Shown here one piece after another: positions 1-9,564 of a stretch of 64,000 nt of DNA. Positions within the stretch are counted from its first letter, which is position 1. The number at the start of each line of letters is the position of its first letter. The notes beneath the pieces were generated by a model, which saw only the letters and a list, made by a program, of their open reading frames with translations, made no database searches and was not told the DNA's origin. The DNA comes from Synaphobranchus kaupii (Eukaryota > Chordata > Actinopteri > Anguilliformes > Synaphobranchidae): positions 35,558,024-35,622,023 of the forward strand of contig CM056387.1 in NCBI GenBank assembly GCA_029718625.1, given 5' to 3'. The translations under genes and the position numbers were made by a program.

Positions 1-118
1 TGGGACCTGAAACCGTTATTGATTGCAACAGTCGCTGAGCGACTTTGATGGAATGTTTACATTTACATCGCATCGGTTACAGCATTACCTTATGGGCCTT
101 TCTAAAGCAGTATGTTAG

Positions 119-142
119 GTGTGTGTGTGTGTGTGTGTGTGT
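119..142. repeat. (GT)12 microsatellite
   Basis: Uninterrupted GT dinucleotides, 24 bp long, in otherwise unique sequence. The first 118 bases of the window show nothing recognisable. Confidence 0.95.
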
Positions 143-299
143 TTCTCTCCCTCTCCTCTCTAAATCCACCCCAGCGTTGTCCTCAGTAAGGACAGCTCTT
201 TGGGAGAGCCCATACATCACTCTAATGGCCTTGACTACAGCAGCTGGACTGCCATATGCTCTCAAGATCCAGCATTCAATATCTATGACCACAGCTCAC

Positions 300-341
300 A
301 TATATATATATATATATACACATACTGTATACATATATATA

Positions 342-439
<98 letters not shown>

Positions 440-474
440 GGTGTGTGACAGAGAGGGTGTGTGTGTGTGTGTGC
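300..474. repeat. Compound AT / TG microsatellite
   Basis: An AT-rich block (300-342) runs into about 88 bp of pure TG (346-433). A CG-rich interruption and a second short TG run follow, to 472. Alternating purine-pyrimidine sequence of this length can adopt Z-DNA. Reading frames here are repeat translation (VCVC or HTHT) and are not genes. Confidence 0.95.
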
Positions 475-727
475 ATATAGTGGTCCTAATAAAGACCTGT
501 GCTCATCTGTAAAGATCGTGATTTTGTATGTTCATATGGACAGTACAGTTTTAGCATTGTCTTTTCTTCAGTTTCATATGCACATACACATGAATTTTAA
601 TATATATTTCCCATTGTGAACATACTTTTTGGTCGTTTTAATTATTAGTTGATGTTATTGTTAAAAAAAAAAAGTTATATATATACGTATATATATTCAT
701 ATTTTTTTCTGCTTCATCCCCCCGATA
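475..727. other. AT-rich unique spacer
   Basis: Unique AT-rich sequence with an A run near 664 and a short TA block near 675-695. The last 25 bases are a polypyrimidine tract ending in ATAG just before 729, which would fit a splice acceptor. Confidence 0.5.
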
Positions 728-952
728 GAGATCGTTTGTCAGAACCTGACGAGGGTCCTAGATTTCTGCTTCCGTCGATGTGACCGGGCCGCCGTGTGGC
801 TGATCGTGGTACAACCTGAGCTTTACGAGCTAGGCTTTGATGTAGCGGAGTTACAGCTGGGCTCTCCTTTCCACCCCAACAAACAAAACAAAAAACAAAG
901 CAAGGTTATCTGGGAGAGTGACGGCCGGTGGTCGCTAGCAGCTAGCGGCTAA
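728..952 (+). other. Unassigned 74-codon open frame after a polypyrimidine-AG
   Basis: The frame starting GAG at 728 is open for 74 codons to TAA at 950-952. It has no ATG and is preceded by a T/C-rich tract ending in AG, as a 3' splice site would be. The translation has mixed composition (for example RVLDFCFRRCDRAAVWLIVV) and is not low-complexity over its first 50 residues. After that it becomes K/N/Q-rich and looks non-coding. I recognise no family. It could be an internal exon, a transposon remnant or chance in a locally GC-rich block. Confidence 0.2.
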
Positions 953-2323
953 TGGCTGCGGCCACACTACAAGCAAATCCCAAACCAGCTCACACTCGAA
1001 GGGCAGAGCCAATCAGATACTAGAAAATGATGAATCGCTCAAGTGGTAGCCGAGGGCAACTAAGCCTCGATAACTTCAATTTTATGGTTAAGAAGAATTT
1101 GAAAATTCATCACGGCAACGGCGGAGAACTCGGCGAACAGCTGTCTCCGCGTTTCAGATTTTAATCGGGTGGGTGGGCGGGCGCACTCCACGGGATAGCG
1201 CCAGATAGCGCTTGAAAAATAAGCGCATTTACGACGCTGCGTTTCACACACTCACACTTTTGCGCGACAGGATTCGGTGCGGAAATGAACTTAGCGCATT
1301 TGAGCTTCTCGTTCCCCCGGCCGCATCCTTCTTGATCTGCCGCTGAGAACTCGCGATCAAAGGAGCTGCACTGAATAAACGCACGCGGGTCGACATTTAC
1401 ATCGGGGTACATGCGGGATTTCCGGTTGTCAGGCAACAGGCTTCTCGCCAAGGAGACGAGTGTCGATTGGACACAGTTTAGGGTCTCTGACTGGAGATTC
1501 CACAGTACCCCATACCCAACGAGAACACCCATTCACCACACTGCATTCACTCACACATTGCCTAATGTAAACATGGCTCTGGCCACGCCCCTAAGAGTAG
1601 ACCTCTGTATGGACGTCCTGGTTGTGTACGCCCATTATATGCACAGAACAAACAGGTGTAAACGTGATATTTACAAGCATGTAACTGTGAAATACTTTTT
1701 AATAATGAGGTTTTACTAAAGAGGTTTAATAATGAGGTTTTACTGTTCAAAAGATGTGTACAGACTAGGGTATTCTTTTTTTCTGCAATACTGACAGCAA
1801 CCATCTCGTCTCAGCACAGCACCCCAGCAGGGGGCAGTAATGCACCTGTGAGCTGGTTTGCAGGCTGACAATTAACACCACCGCATAAGAAAGAAAAGTA
1901 GAAAAGAAAAAAAGAAAAACACACGTCTACTTCAGCACAACACACACGCCAATGACAGCATCATTTATAGAACCTGGTCCGAGAAATATTATAACTCATT
2001 AAAAAAAAAAACAGGATTGGCGTTCTTTTGTCATGTAACCCAAAACCGAGTTTCTGAAATCATAGGGGGGAAAAAAGTGAAGGTATAGGCCCAAAAAAAG
2101 GAGTGAATTACAGAAGCGGGAATTAAACAGGGAGCGTTTAAAGGGGTACCTGTGGAGTAAGCGAACAGCCCCTACAGGAAAAGAAGACGCCGCGATGAAA
2201 ATATTAATCTGAAGGTCCCTCTGAAGCCTCCTCCTCCCTGTCATTCCCCCCCGTATTTAATTAAAGCCCCGCTTGAGCTTGTCGCTGTCCACTTAGCATC
2301 AGCAATTAGTTGCTAGGGGTTTT
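953..2323. other. Intergenic: CpG-containing then AT-rich unique sequence
   Basis: From 953 to about 1560 the sequence is GC- and CpG-richer than its surroundings. It contains a 123-codon minus-strand frame (1161-1532) with no recognisable motif. From 1560 to 2323 it is AT-rich with purine runs near 1890-1920 and 2065-2100. No repeat, RNA gene or convincing exon was seen. Confidence 0.5.
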
Positions 2324-2351
2324 GTCTGTGTGTGGGTGTGTGCGTGCGTGT

Positions 2352-2430
<79 letters not shown>

Positions 2431-2613
2431 TCTGTCTGTGTGTGTGTGTGTGTCTGTGTGTGTGTGTGTGTCTGTGTGTGTGTGTGCGTGTGCGTGTACG
2501 TGTGTGTGTGCGTGCGTGCGTGCGCGTGTACGTGTGCGTGCGTGCGTGCGTGCGTGTACGTGCGTGTACGTGTGTGTGTGTGTGTGTGCGTGCGTGCGTG
2601 CGTGTGTGTGTGT
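2324..2613. repeat. Compound (TG)n / (TGCG)n microsatellite
   Basis: About 290 bp of alternating purine-pyrimidine DNA. The first 100 bp are nearly pure TG, then TCTG interruptions appear at 2429-2472, then TGCG and TACG variants to the end. The increase in point variants towards the right suggests that the left part is the younger, still-expanding tract. Confidence 0.95.
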
Positions 2614-3436
2614 CTGGAAGGTTTGGGGAAGGGGGGGTGATTTAAAATGTGGCAAGGACCCGTTAGACCCTTTCGAAAGTCTTGGAAATAATTGACAGGT
2701 CATTATTTATTATGGAGGGCTAGCCGGCACATTGCTCCACGTTGTCGCGCTTTGTTAATGCAAAGCAAATGAGTGGTTTCACGCGCCAGTTATTCCCTGG
2801 TGAACTCTCTCTCTCACAAACAACAAACGTTTTCTTGTTAGTGCGGGTTTCTCGCCATTTATTTTCCATTACCGCCATTTAGGAAATACCAGGAAGTACG
2901 TTAATTAATTTAAAGGCGGTCTTGTAGCACGGTATTGAGACGCACTCATTTGAGATGAATTGGGCATTTTTAAATCCATCATAGGAATTTGTCCTTTTAA
3001 AATCTGCCAATCATGGTATCCCTTATAAAAACTAGCGAACTAGTTTACTTATGAAATTAAACAATAATATAAATGAATATGCGTTAAGTACACTTTGATG
3101 AATTTAAAAAGGCGCATGTGTAAGGTCTTCCTGTGACTGTGCAAGCTTAGCTCACCAACATCATGGGAAACAGTGCAGACTCTATTGCTGATAGCCGTCT
3201 TCAACACCAATGCCAGGACAGGATATGCATTATTTATATCTATATTGTGTAAAATTGTTTGGTTTCATCCATGCTTCCGGTTATGCCTCATTTTGGAATA
3301 ACTTCCTGATACATTATGACTTGTTCTATGAGAGGCAACAGCAGCCCAGTTACACATAGTGTAGTGTTAGTTCCCACAGGTTGGGCTGTTCTAGCCAGAC
3401 AAATTACACTACGGCAGTTTTCACTAATTACTGCAA
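2614..3436. other. Unique sequence, part of it a candidate conserved element (2690-2960)
   Basis: No repeat or coding signal. The stretch 2690-2960 is complex, unbiased sequence with Oct-like (ATGCAAA) and homeodomain-like (TTAATTAATT) sites. Developmental non-coding elements in fish often look like this. That is inference from appearance only. Confidence 0.25.
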
Positions 3437-3513
3437 AAATTGACCAAACATCTCCACACTACATGCACACGCATGTCATTGACCAAACATCTCCACACTA
3501 CATGCACACGCAT
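3437..3513. repeat. Two-copy tandem duplication of about 40 bp
   Basis: The block starting TTGACCAAACATCTCCACAC occurs twice in direct succession, separated by a few bases, with almost no difference between copies. Confidence 0.9.
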
Positions 3514-3821
3514 ATCTTTCCTTGCACAAAATTGATTTGATATGATAATTATACAAACAAAAATCCCATTCCTTTCTCGTATCAAGTTTCTTGCACAGTA
3601 TCTTTCAGACCAGGGTCAAACGCATTGTGTGAAATACTACAATCCTTAAGATCCAAGTTCGTTTGTTGTTCATACAAATATACATTTTGTTTAGTTACAT
3701 GTCGTTGAAAATTGTCAGGGATCTGTGTGATTTTACCCAGGTATAAAAAGGTAAAGGAGAGCGCTTCAAAGGTCTGCTCTTCACCCGTCTCTTCTCCCCT
3801 TCTTATGTCTGATCCCAAATG
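3514..3821. other. Unique intergenic sequence
   Basis: AT-rich unique DNA with no recognisable feature on either strand. A 78-codon minus-strand frame (3582-3818) has no family signature. Confidence 0.5.
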
Positions 3822-4580
3822 ACTCAGTTACAGCTCAGATTCATTCCAACTGACTCAGTAACAGCGCAGATTCATCCCAACTGACAGCGCAGATTCATCC
3901 CAACTGACTCAGTAACAGCGCAGATTCATCCCAACTGACTCAGTAACAGCGCAGATTCATCCCAACTGACTCAGTAACAGCTCAGATTCATCCCAACTGA
4001 CTCAGTAACAGTGCAGATTCATCCCAACTGACAGCACAGATTCATCCCAACTGACTCAGTAACAGCTCAGATTCATTCCAACTGACTCAGTAACAGTGCA
4101 GATTCATCCCAACTGACAGCTCAGATTCATCCCAACTGACTCAGTAACAGCTCAGATTCATCCCAACTGACTCAGTAACAGCACAGATTCATCCCAACTG
4201 ACTCAGTAACAGCGCAGATTCAACCCAACTGACTCAGTAACAGCTCAGATTCATCCCAACTGACTCAGTAACAGTGCAGATTCATCCCAACTGACAGCGC
4301 AGATTCATCCCAACTGACTCAGTAACAGCTCAGATTCATTCCAACTGACTCAGTAACAGTGCAGATTCATCCCAACTGACAGCGCAGATTCATCCCAACT
4401 GACTCAGTAACAGTGCAGATTCATCCCAACTGACTCAGTAACAGCGCAGAGTCATCCCAACTGACTCAGTAACAGCACAGATTCATCCCAACTGACTCAG
4501 TAACAGCGCAGATTCATCCCAACTGACTCAGTAACAGCACAGATTCATCCCAACTGACTCCGTAACAGCTCAGATTCATC
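3822..4580. repeat. 31-bp minisatellite (with 23-bp short units) carrying TGACTCA
   Basis: Tandem array of about 26 units. The main unit is 31 bp. A second class is 23 bp and lacks the 8 bases that include part of TGACTCA. The motif TGACTCAGTAACAGC recurs, and I count 20 exact TGACTCA heptamers. TGACTCA is the AP-1 (TRE) consensus. Unit variants differ mainly at one dinucleotide (GCG, GCA, GTG or GCT before CAGATTCAT) and are interspersed, which points to ongoing unequal exchange. No open frame of note crosses the array. Confidence 0.95.
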
Positions 4581-4603
4581 AGGTTCCCCCAGCATGGTGC
4601 ACT

Positions 4604-4692
4604 TTTACATATTTATACATCACACAGCGTCTGAGAGATTACACATCGCGCAGCACACCCGGCCCTCATCACAGCGTCTGAGAGATGACAGC
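4604..4692. repeat. Short direct repeat (ACAGCGTCTGAGAGAT)
   Basis: The 16-mer ACAGCGTCTGAGAGAT occurs twice, about 47 bp apart, immediately after the 31-bp array. It may be a two-copy relic of local duplication. Confidence 0.75.
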
Positions 4693-4800
4693 CATGCAAA
4701 TGGATGTGTGTGCTCAGACTCCCACAATGCAGCAGGGCATTTGCATTTATAATTAACACTTGTTCCTCTCCTAATGCCTACCTGTATTCAGACACCTGTC

Positions 4801-4854
4801 CCACCCCCCCCCCCCCCCCCTCACCCCCCCCACCCCCCCATCCCCCCGGAGACA
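4801..4854. repeat. Poly(C) tract
   Basis: A C17 homopolymer (4804-4820) followed by C7-C8 runs broken by A or T. The complementary strand could form a G-quadruplex. Confidence 0.9.
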
Positions 4855-5150
4855 GGTGGAGGAGAAGCTCGAGGGGGGTCGTCAGCGCAGCACCGGATTT
4901 GAATGCGACATTTGGGAAGATTATCGTTGTTTTGTTCTGTTCTAATCGCTCGGAGAGAGTGAGAGAGAGAGAGAGAGAGAGGCGACAGGAGGAGCGGGCG
5001 GAACGAGAGTCGCGCGCCTCTGGGAGACGAGCCGCGGCGCTAATGTGAAAGCTCCCGCTTGTTTACCGCCGTCAGCGGCACTCCGTTTGCCAAGTCACAG
5101 CTGCGAGCCGGAGACGGCTGCGCACTGTAGCAATACCACCGTGCCGGAGA
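4855..5150. promoter_or_regulatory. CpG-island-like block, candidate promoter or 5' UTR
   Basis: GC-rich, CpG-dense sequence (clusters such as GAGTCGCGCGCCTCTGGG and GAGCCGCGGCGCTAATG), flanked and interrupted by GA-rich tracts. This looks like a vertebrate CpG-island promoter with a purine-rich 5' untranslated exon. There is no clear TATA box, and no coding exon could be attached to it. Frames through it give arginine/glutamate-rich low-complexity translations. The call is by composition only. Confidence 0.35.
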
Positions 5151-5265
5151 GAGAGAAAGAGAAAGAGGAGGGAGAGAGGGAGAAAGAGGAGGGCAGAAGG
5201 AGAGAGAGAGAGAGCGGGAGAAAGAGAGAGAGACACAGAAGGAGAGAGGGAGAGGGAGAGAGGGA
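5148..5265. repeat. GA-rich polypurine tract
   Basis: About 118 bp almost wholly purine on the + strand (GAGA, GAAAGA and GGAGA units). It could form triplex (H-) DNA. The matching RERE or SLSL reading frames are not genes. Confidence 0.9.
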
Positions 5266-5431
5266 TCCAGTAGATACCTGACTTATACAGTACCTGGCCT
5301 TTTTATTATTATTATTATTACATTGAGACATTTCTATTTGTGTAACTATATAGTCATAGCGACCCATTTTATATGGCCTATGTTACAAAACTGCTGTGAT
5401 TGTCCCACTGATTTAGCCATTGCATTTAACT
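5266..5431. other. Unique spacer with a short ATT trinucleotide run
   Basis: Holds (ATT)5 near 5304-5320; otherwise unremarkable. Confidence 0.5.
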
Positions 5432-5437
5432 GAACTG

Positions 5438-5475
5438 AGAGGGAGAGAATGAGAGAGAAAGAGAGAAAGAGAGAA

Positions 5476-5512
<37 letters not shown>
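5438..5512. repeat. (GA)n microsatellite
   Basis: GAGAGAAA-type units grade into about 26 bp of pure GA. Confidence 0.95.
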
Positions 5513-5984
5513 CCAGGCTGCTGTAATGACCCTCACAGGGAGACACAGCCCAACGCCTGAAGCAGCGTTTGCACCCCGGTGGGTGTTGGGGGCAGTTAGC
5601 AGATCTTTCTAAAACACCTTGCCCACCCCCTCTCCTCCCCCTTCCTCATTTTTGCTGCTCCACAAAGGACCCTTCTAGGTGCTGCTTCCAAAAATTCAAG
5701 CGTCTTTTATTTGGGGGGTGTTTTTATTTTTGTTTGCCCCCTTGGTACAGGGTTGTGTAACGCTCTCAGTGCTGAGGGACGTGTGTGTTCAGCTGTGTGT
5801 GGGAGTAATGGAGCGTGCCCAGTGTTTCCAAGAGCGTGTGGGGGGGTATGTCTGACGTAATCCTCCCTTCCCTCTCAGGATACTAGTTTTGTAGTTTTTT
5901 TTTTGGGGGAGGGGGGGGTGTTAGTGCATCGGGGCGAAGCTCCTGGTCAAAGCCTAGTTGCCTAAACGTGAGACTGTACCCCTG
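5513..5984. other. Unique intergenic sequence with T and G runs
   Basis: Nothing recognised apart from G- and T-rich stretches at 5825-5840 and 5895-5920. The 63-codon + frame at 5569-5760 has no family signature. Confidence 0.45.
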
Positions 5985-6080
5985 TTAAATTTGTTATTTG
6001 TAATCTTCACTTTGGCAACGTAGTGTTCTACCGTGCCAATAAAGCACATTGAAACTGATGTTGAGAGACAGAGACAGAGA
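5985..6080 (+). mobile_element. 3'-end fragment of a fish LINE-type retroelement
   Basis: The string CTTTGGCAAC...GTGCCAATAAAGCACATTGA resembles the fish retroelement 3' terminus in which CTTTGGCAATA precedes ATGCCAATAAAGC and a TTGAA-type tail. Here the tail passes into a short (GAGACA)n run. Only the last 80-90 bp are present, as in a heavily 5'-truncated copy. The family name is not assigned. Confidence 0.5.
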
Positions 6081-7094
6081 CAGAGTGGAGTACTGAACGC
6101 AACACTTGGTTTGGTTGGGCGCTCCAGCACAGGCCTACACCCTCCCCGCTGCTGAATGAGCCCTGTCATACGCGAGGTTACATTGTCCCTGGGCCACGGC
6201 GAGGCGTCTCATCCAATCAGATCCGCCCCTCCGTCCGTGAAACCGCTCTCACTCAGCGAATCCTAGTCCCCTCTCTCCGCTCCTCCAAGCACAGATATTA
6301 CAAACGCTGACAGAACGCTGTTTTTGCCTTTGCTTTTATATATATATATTATATATATATTTTTTTTTTTTTGTGCTCGTCTGACGAGGGCGAGAATGAA
6401 TAAATTCCATATTCAGCTGCTGCACACTGAGATGCCTTTTCTGGACTATTAGTTACACAAGCAGCATTAGGCAGATCTCGGAGACTCTGCCTCGCTTTCA
6501 GCTCGGGGGGCGACAGAGAACGGAAATGGCTCAGAACTTTCGAAAAGCAAGAAAACCTCCAGAAATTGAGTGAAAGCCATGCATACACTTACCCTGGAGA
6601 TACGGCGAAATAGCACAGAAGAGCAGGAGCTTGAAATGCAAGGACCTAGAAATACGTTTTTTTTTTTTTTTAAATCACTCTTTCCTTGAGGATGTTCGAG
6701 TGTTTGTACCAGGAAGGTTTCAAACACAATTTGAAATGTTATTGACTAACTAAAATAAAGGTTTACATGACATCTGTCAAGATGTAGTCTGTGTATTCTG
6801 TAGTTCTTTTCACTTTGGAAAACCACTGAAACATATTAACGTCTAGATTATAATTCTCAGGAGCATCGTGGCATAAAACTATGATAGACATCGACCTCCC
6901 AGTAATATTAATTTGGTCATGAGAGTTCTTCATGTAATATTGCTGATACAATATTTTCCTGGGTGCAAAACTACACAAAGACAAAACACTTGTGCCTTTG
7001 GCCTTTATATTTAGCTGATGCGTCTCTCGGGACTTACAAATCTCTAGTACATGCAAGTACCCCCCTCCCTCCAACCCAAACACTGAACTGTAAC
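6081..7094. other. Unique intergenic sequence
   Basis: Contains a small TA/T-run block at 6337-6372. The region 6180-6330 is GC-richer and 6690-7000 is AT-rich. Short frames on both strands have no recognisable motif. Confidence 0.45.
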
Positions 7095-7200
7095 ATACCC
7101 AGGGGCGCCATTGGGGATTCTGCGCCCCATGAAAAGATCTCACACCGGGCCCCGCCACCCCAGGCCTGCATAATTACAATTTTTTTGGCTTCCCCCGTCA
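7095..7200 (-). repeat. Interspersed repeat shared with 23228-23330
   Basis: The reverse complement of this block aligns with 23228-23330. Both contain TGTGAGA-CTTTTCATGGGGC preceded by a GGTG-GGGGCCC segment and GTAATT-TGCAGG. Two diverged copies in opposite orientation show a dispersed element of unknown class. Confidence 0.6.
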
Positions 7201-7204
7201 GGAA

Positions 7205-7350
7205 GCAAGCACCCTTCATCATCATGTTTATTTTATTTTTATTGTATGTTCCTTGTCGTGTAGGTTTCAACATAGTAGAATATACCGTATGGTTCTTGAG
7301 ATCAAGACCAGAGACTCATGTCCCCTACAGGGGACAAACGTGAATTCCTG
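7205..7350 (-). repeat. Interspersed repeat shared with 17176-17262
   Basis: On the minus strand this reads AATTCACGTTTGTCCCCTGT then GGGGACATGAGT, a TGGTCT block, and TTGAAACCTACACGACAAGG. The + strand at 17176-17262 has the same order of blocks. The two copies differ by about 40 bp of internal sequence. The class is unknown; it ends at the MITE that starts at 7354. Confidence 0.6.
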
Positions 7351-7353
7351 GGC

Positions 7354-8093
7354 CCAGTAGTTCAAAACTTTTAATCCCCATCCCATCGTATGAGATTTAG
7401 GAATCCCATATTGTGTGATCCAGGATCAGACAACTCAGCCCGGTATTTCAAAGCAATTCAGGATAGGATCACACTGATCCAGATTCAGACTTTTCAAGAT
7501 TACCAGATCCTGAATATCAGTGCTTTAATCCTACCTATCTCCACCTATTGGATATGAAGAACAACATAAGGAAGACAGACTGTATAGCAATTTAGAGCCA
7601 TCTATTAAGGATATAATGATGAATTATATTTTATATATAATTTTATGATCAAATTTATTATTTGGTTGAACACACTGAGAGACAGGCAAGAGGCCACTGC
7701 AAATGTGACAAAAAAAAGTATGATTTTTAAAAAATTATTAACCATAAAGGCTACAAATCATGTATTATTTCAATTTACAAACTTTACCATCTTATTTATA
7801 TTGAAACATATTTTTTATTTAATTGTATAGTTCATTTTTCTCTGGTAATCCACTCTAAATCTTCCCACCCAATTGGATCAAGGTAATCCAGATTTTTTGG
7901 ATCAAGCTGATCCCAAACCTATGTTTTTGTTTTGAACTAGCCGTTTTAAAGATTTGATCCAGATTAAAGCTTGGATTTGACTTCCTGATCCGATCGGATA
8001 TCAAAGTGATCCCAATCCTGTTTTTTGGTTTTGAACTACCCAAAATCCAAATCTGATCCAATCGGATAGGGATGAAAGGTTTTGAATTACTGG
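7354..8093. mobile_element. 740-bp MITE with about 45-bp terminal inverted repeats
   Basis: The left end CCAGTAGTTCAAAACTTTTA and the right end (reverse complement CCAGTAATTCAAAACCTTTC) match over about 45 bp with a few differences. The interior is AT-rich and carries many repeated GATCC/GGATC motifs (TGATCC, GGATCA) on both arms, so the arms are partly palindromic further in. There is no transposase frame. CAG...CTG termini would fit hAT, but I see no clear 8-bp target duplication, so the superfamily is left open. Confidence 0.7.
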
Positions 8094-8182
8094 ATCTTAG
8101 AAGGATATTATCACCTTTCCCAGGAAGGTGAATTTCCAGGTACACCATGTTGGCGCTGGATGGTTCCTGAGTATAGAGGCAG

Positions 8183-8682
8183 CAGGACCACCCGGCAGGG
8201 CGTAATGAGTATAGAGCCCAGGACCACCCGGCAGGGCGTAATGAGTATAGAGCCCAGGACCACCCGGCAGGGCGTAATGAGTATAGAGCCAGCAGGACCA
8301 CCCGGCAGGGTGTAATGAGTATAGAGCCCAGGAACACCCGGCAGGGCGTAATGAGTATAGAGCCCAGGAACACCCGGCAGGGCGTAATGAGTATAGAGCC
8401 CAGGACCACCCGGCAGGGCGTAATGAGTATAGAGCCAGCAGGACCACCCGGCAGGGCGTAATGAGTATAGAGCCAGCAGGACCACCCGGCAGGGTGTAAT
8501 GAGTATAGAGCCCAGGAACACCCGGCAGGGCGTAATGAGTATAGAGCCCAGGAACACCCGGCAGGGCGTAATGAGTATAGAGCCCAGGAACACCCGGCAG
8601 GGCGTAATGAGTATAGAGCCCAGGACCACCCGGCAGGGCGTAATGAGTATAGAGGCAGCAGGAACACCCGGCAGGGCGTAAG
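8183..8682. repeat. 36/38-bp GC-rich minisatellite
   Basis: About 13.5 tandem copies. Two unit lengths alternate: 36 bp with GAGCCCAGGA at the join and 38 bp with GAGCCAGCAGGA. The core is ACCACCCGGCAGGGCGTAAT followed by GAGTATAGAG. Because 36 is a multiple of 3, long stop-free frames appear on the minus strand (LRPAGWSWALYS-type repeats); these are artefacts. The 2-bp length variant shifts the frame, which argues against selection on a protein. Confidence 0.97.
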
Positions 8683-8850
8683 GGGAGGTGTAACTGCACT
8701 ATGGTTTGGAGGAGAGAGAAGATGACCAGTCAGGCGGGATTGTAAATGGGTAATTTGGAGGAGGTCACAGAGGTCACCAAGAGAGAGCTCCAGCGCTACA
8801 AGTTAGAGGGAAATACAGCCTGGACTCATCGCTGAGTTCTATGCGGGGAA
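8683..8850. other. Unique spacer
   Basis: Nothing recognised. Confidence 0.5.
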
Positions 8851-8953
8851 ACCCTTATGGAAAAAGAATATACTGTAGTATATTGTAAATATATCACAAT
8901 TATCATCACAATATATTTAAAATATACTGCAGTATATTACATTTCCATAAGGG
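8851..8953. mobile_element. Small palindromic MITE-like element (103 bp)
   Basis: ACCCTTATGGAAA at the left is mirrored by TTTCCATAAGGG at the right. The inner arms also pair (TATACTGTAGTATATT against AATATACTGCAGTATA), so nearly the whole element is one imperfect hairpin. No target duplication could be defined. Confidence 0.6.
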
Positions 8954-9048
8954 AAGCTGCTTTGTGTGTTTCAGGGGCCGCTTTCTTTTTCAGCTGAACT
9001 ACAACTCCCATGATCCTTTACGTTATGATATATTCTCATGCATACCAA

Positions 9049-9564
9049 TGCTGCGTTCACAGAGATTGTAACTACCAGCTTCAAACTTGGAAATACCGTT
9101 CACGTCAGCTTTTCAAGACGTAAATACTACTTGTGAACTCGAAGTTCTACTTTGTACTCTACGATTTCTCCAACTAGTCGTCAGCAGTGCAGAAATGGCC
9201 TACAGTAGCCTACCAAGCATGGTGGTGAATTCTGTGATCAAACGTAAGAAAGAAGCATATTTTCAACAAAAATGATCTGAAAGAAAATAACCGCATAACC
9301 GACTTTTGTTTGTTGGATTTAACAGATTACCTGACGAGCCTTGAGATGTCAAAAGCCAGTAGGCTAGCTACATTCAAATCAAATGTTCAGAATGAAAGTT
9401 TGGCAAAATAGGCCAAAATGGCGATAGTTAACAAAAACAAAAGTTTCCGGCAAACCTCCATCTTTCCAGTGATCTCGGAGAACCCTCCCCAAATCTCTTC
9501 CAAGTTGTTGTTACGAGCAAGCAAGTTGTTCAAACCGTAATTCCCATATGACGTGAATGCAGCA
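9049..9564. mobile_element. 516-bp MITE with TGCTGCGTTCAC termini
   Basis: Starts TGCTGCGTTCAC and ends GTGAATGCAGCA (inverted match with one mismatch). A second paired block lies just inside (CCGTTCACGTCA against TGACGTGAATG). There is no transposase frame; the 62-codon frame at 9087-9275 lacks any motif. TGCTGCGTTCAC ends are common in teleost class II elements; the superfamily is not assigned. Confidence 0.65.

Noticed and set aside
1161..1532. 123-codon minus-strand frame
   Set aside because: No recognisable motif and no splice or start context; overlaps other frames in a CpG-richer segment.
7855..8699. 200-270-codon LRPAGWSWALYS-type frames
   Set aside because: They result from the 36-bp unit having no stop; the three minus-strand frames are open together, and 2-bp unit variants swap between them.
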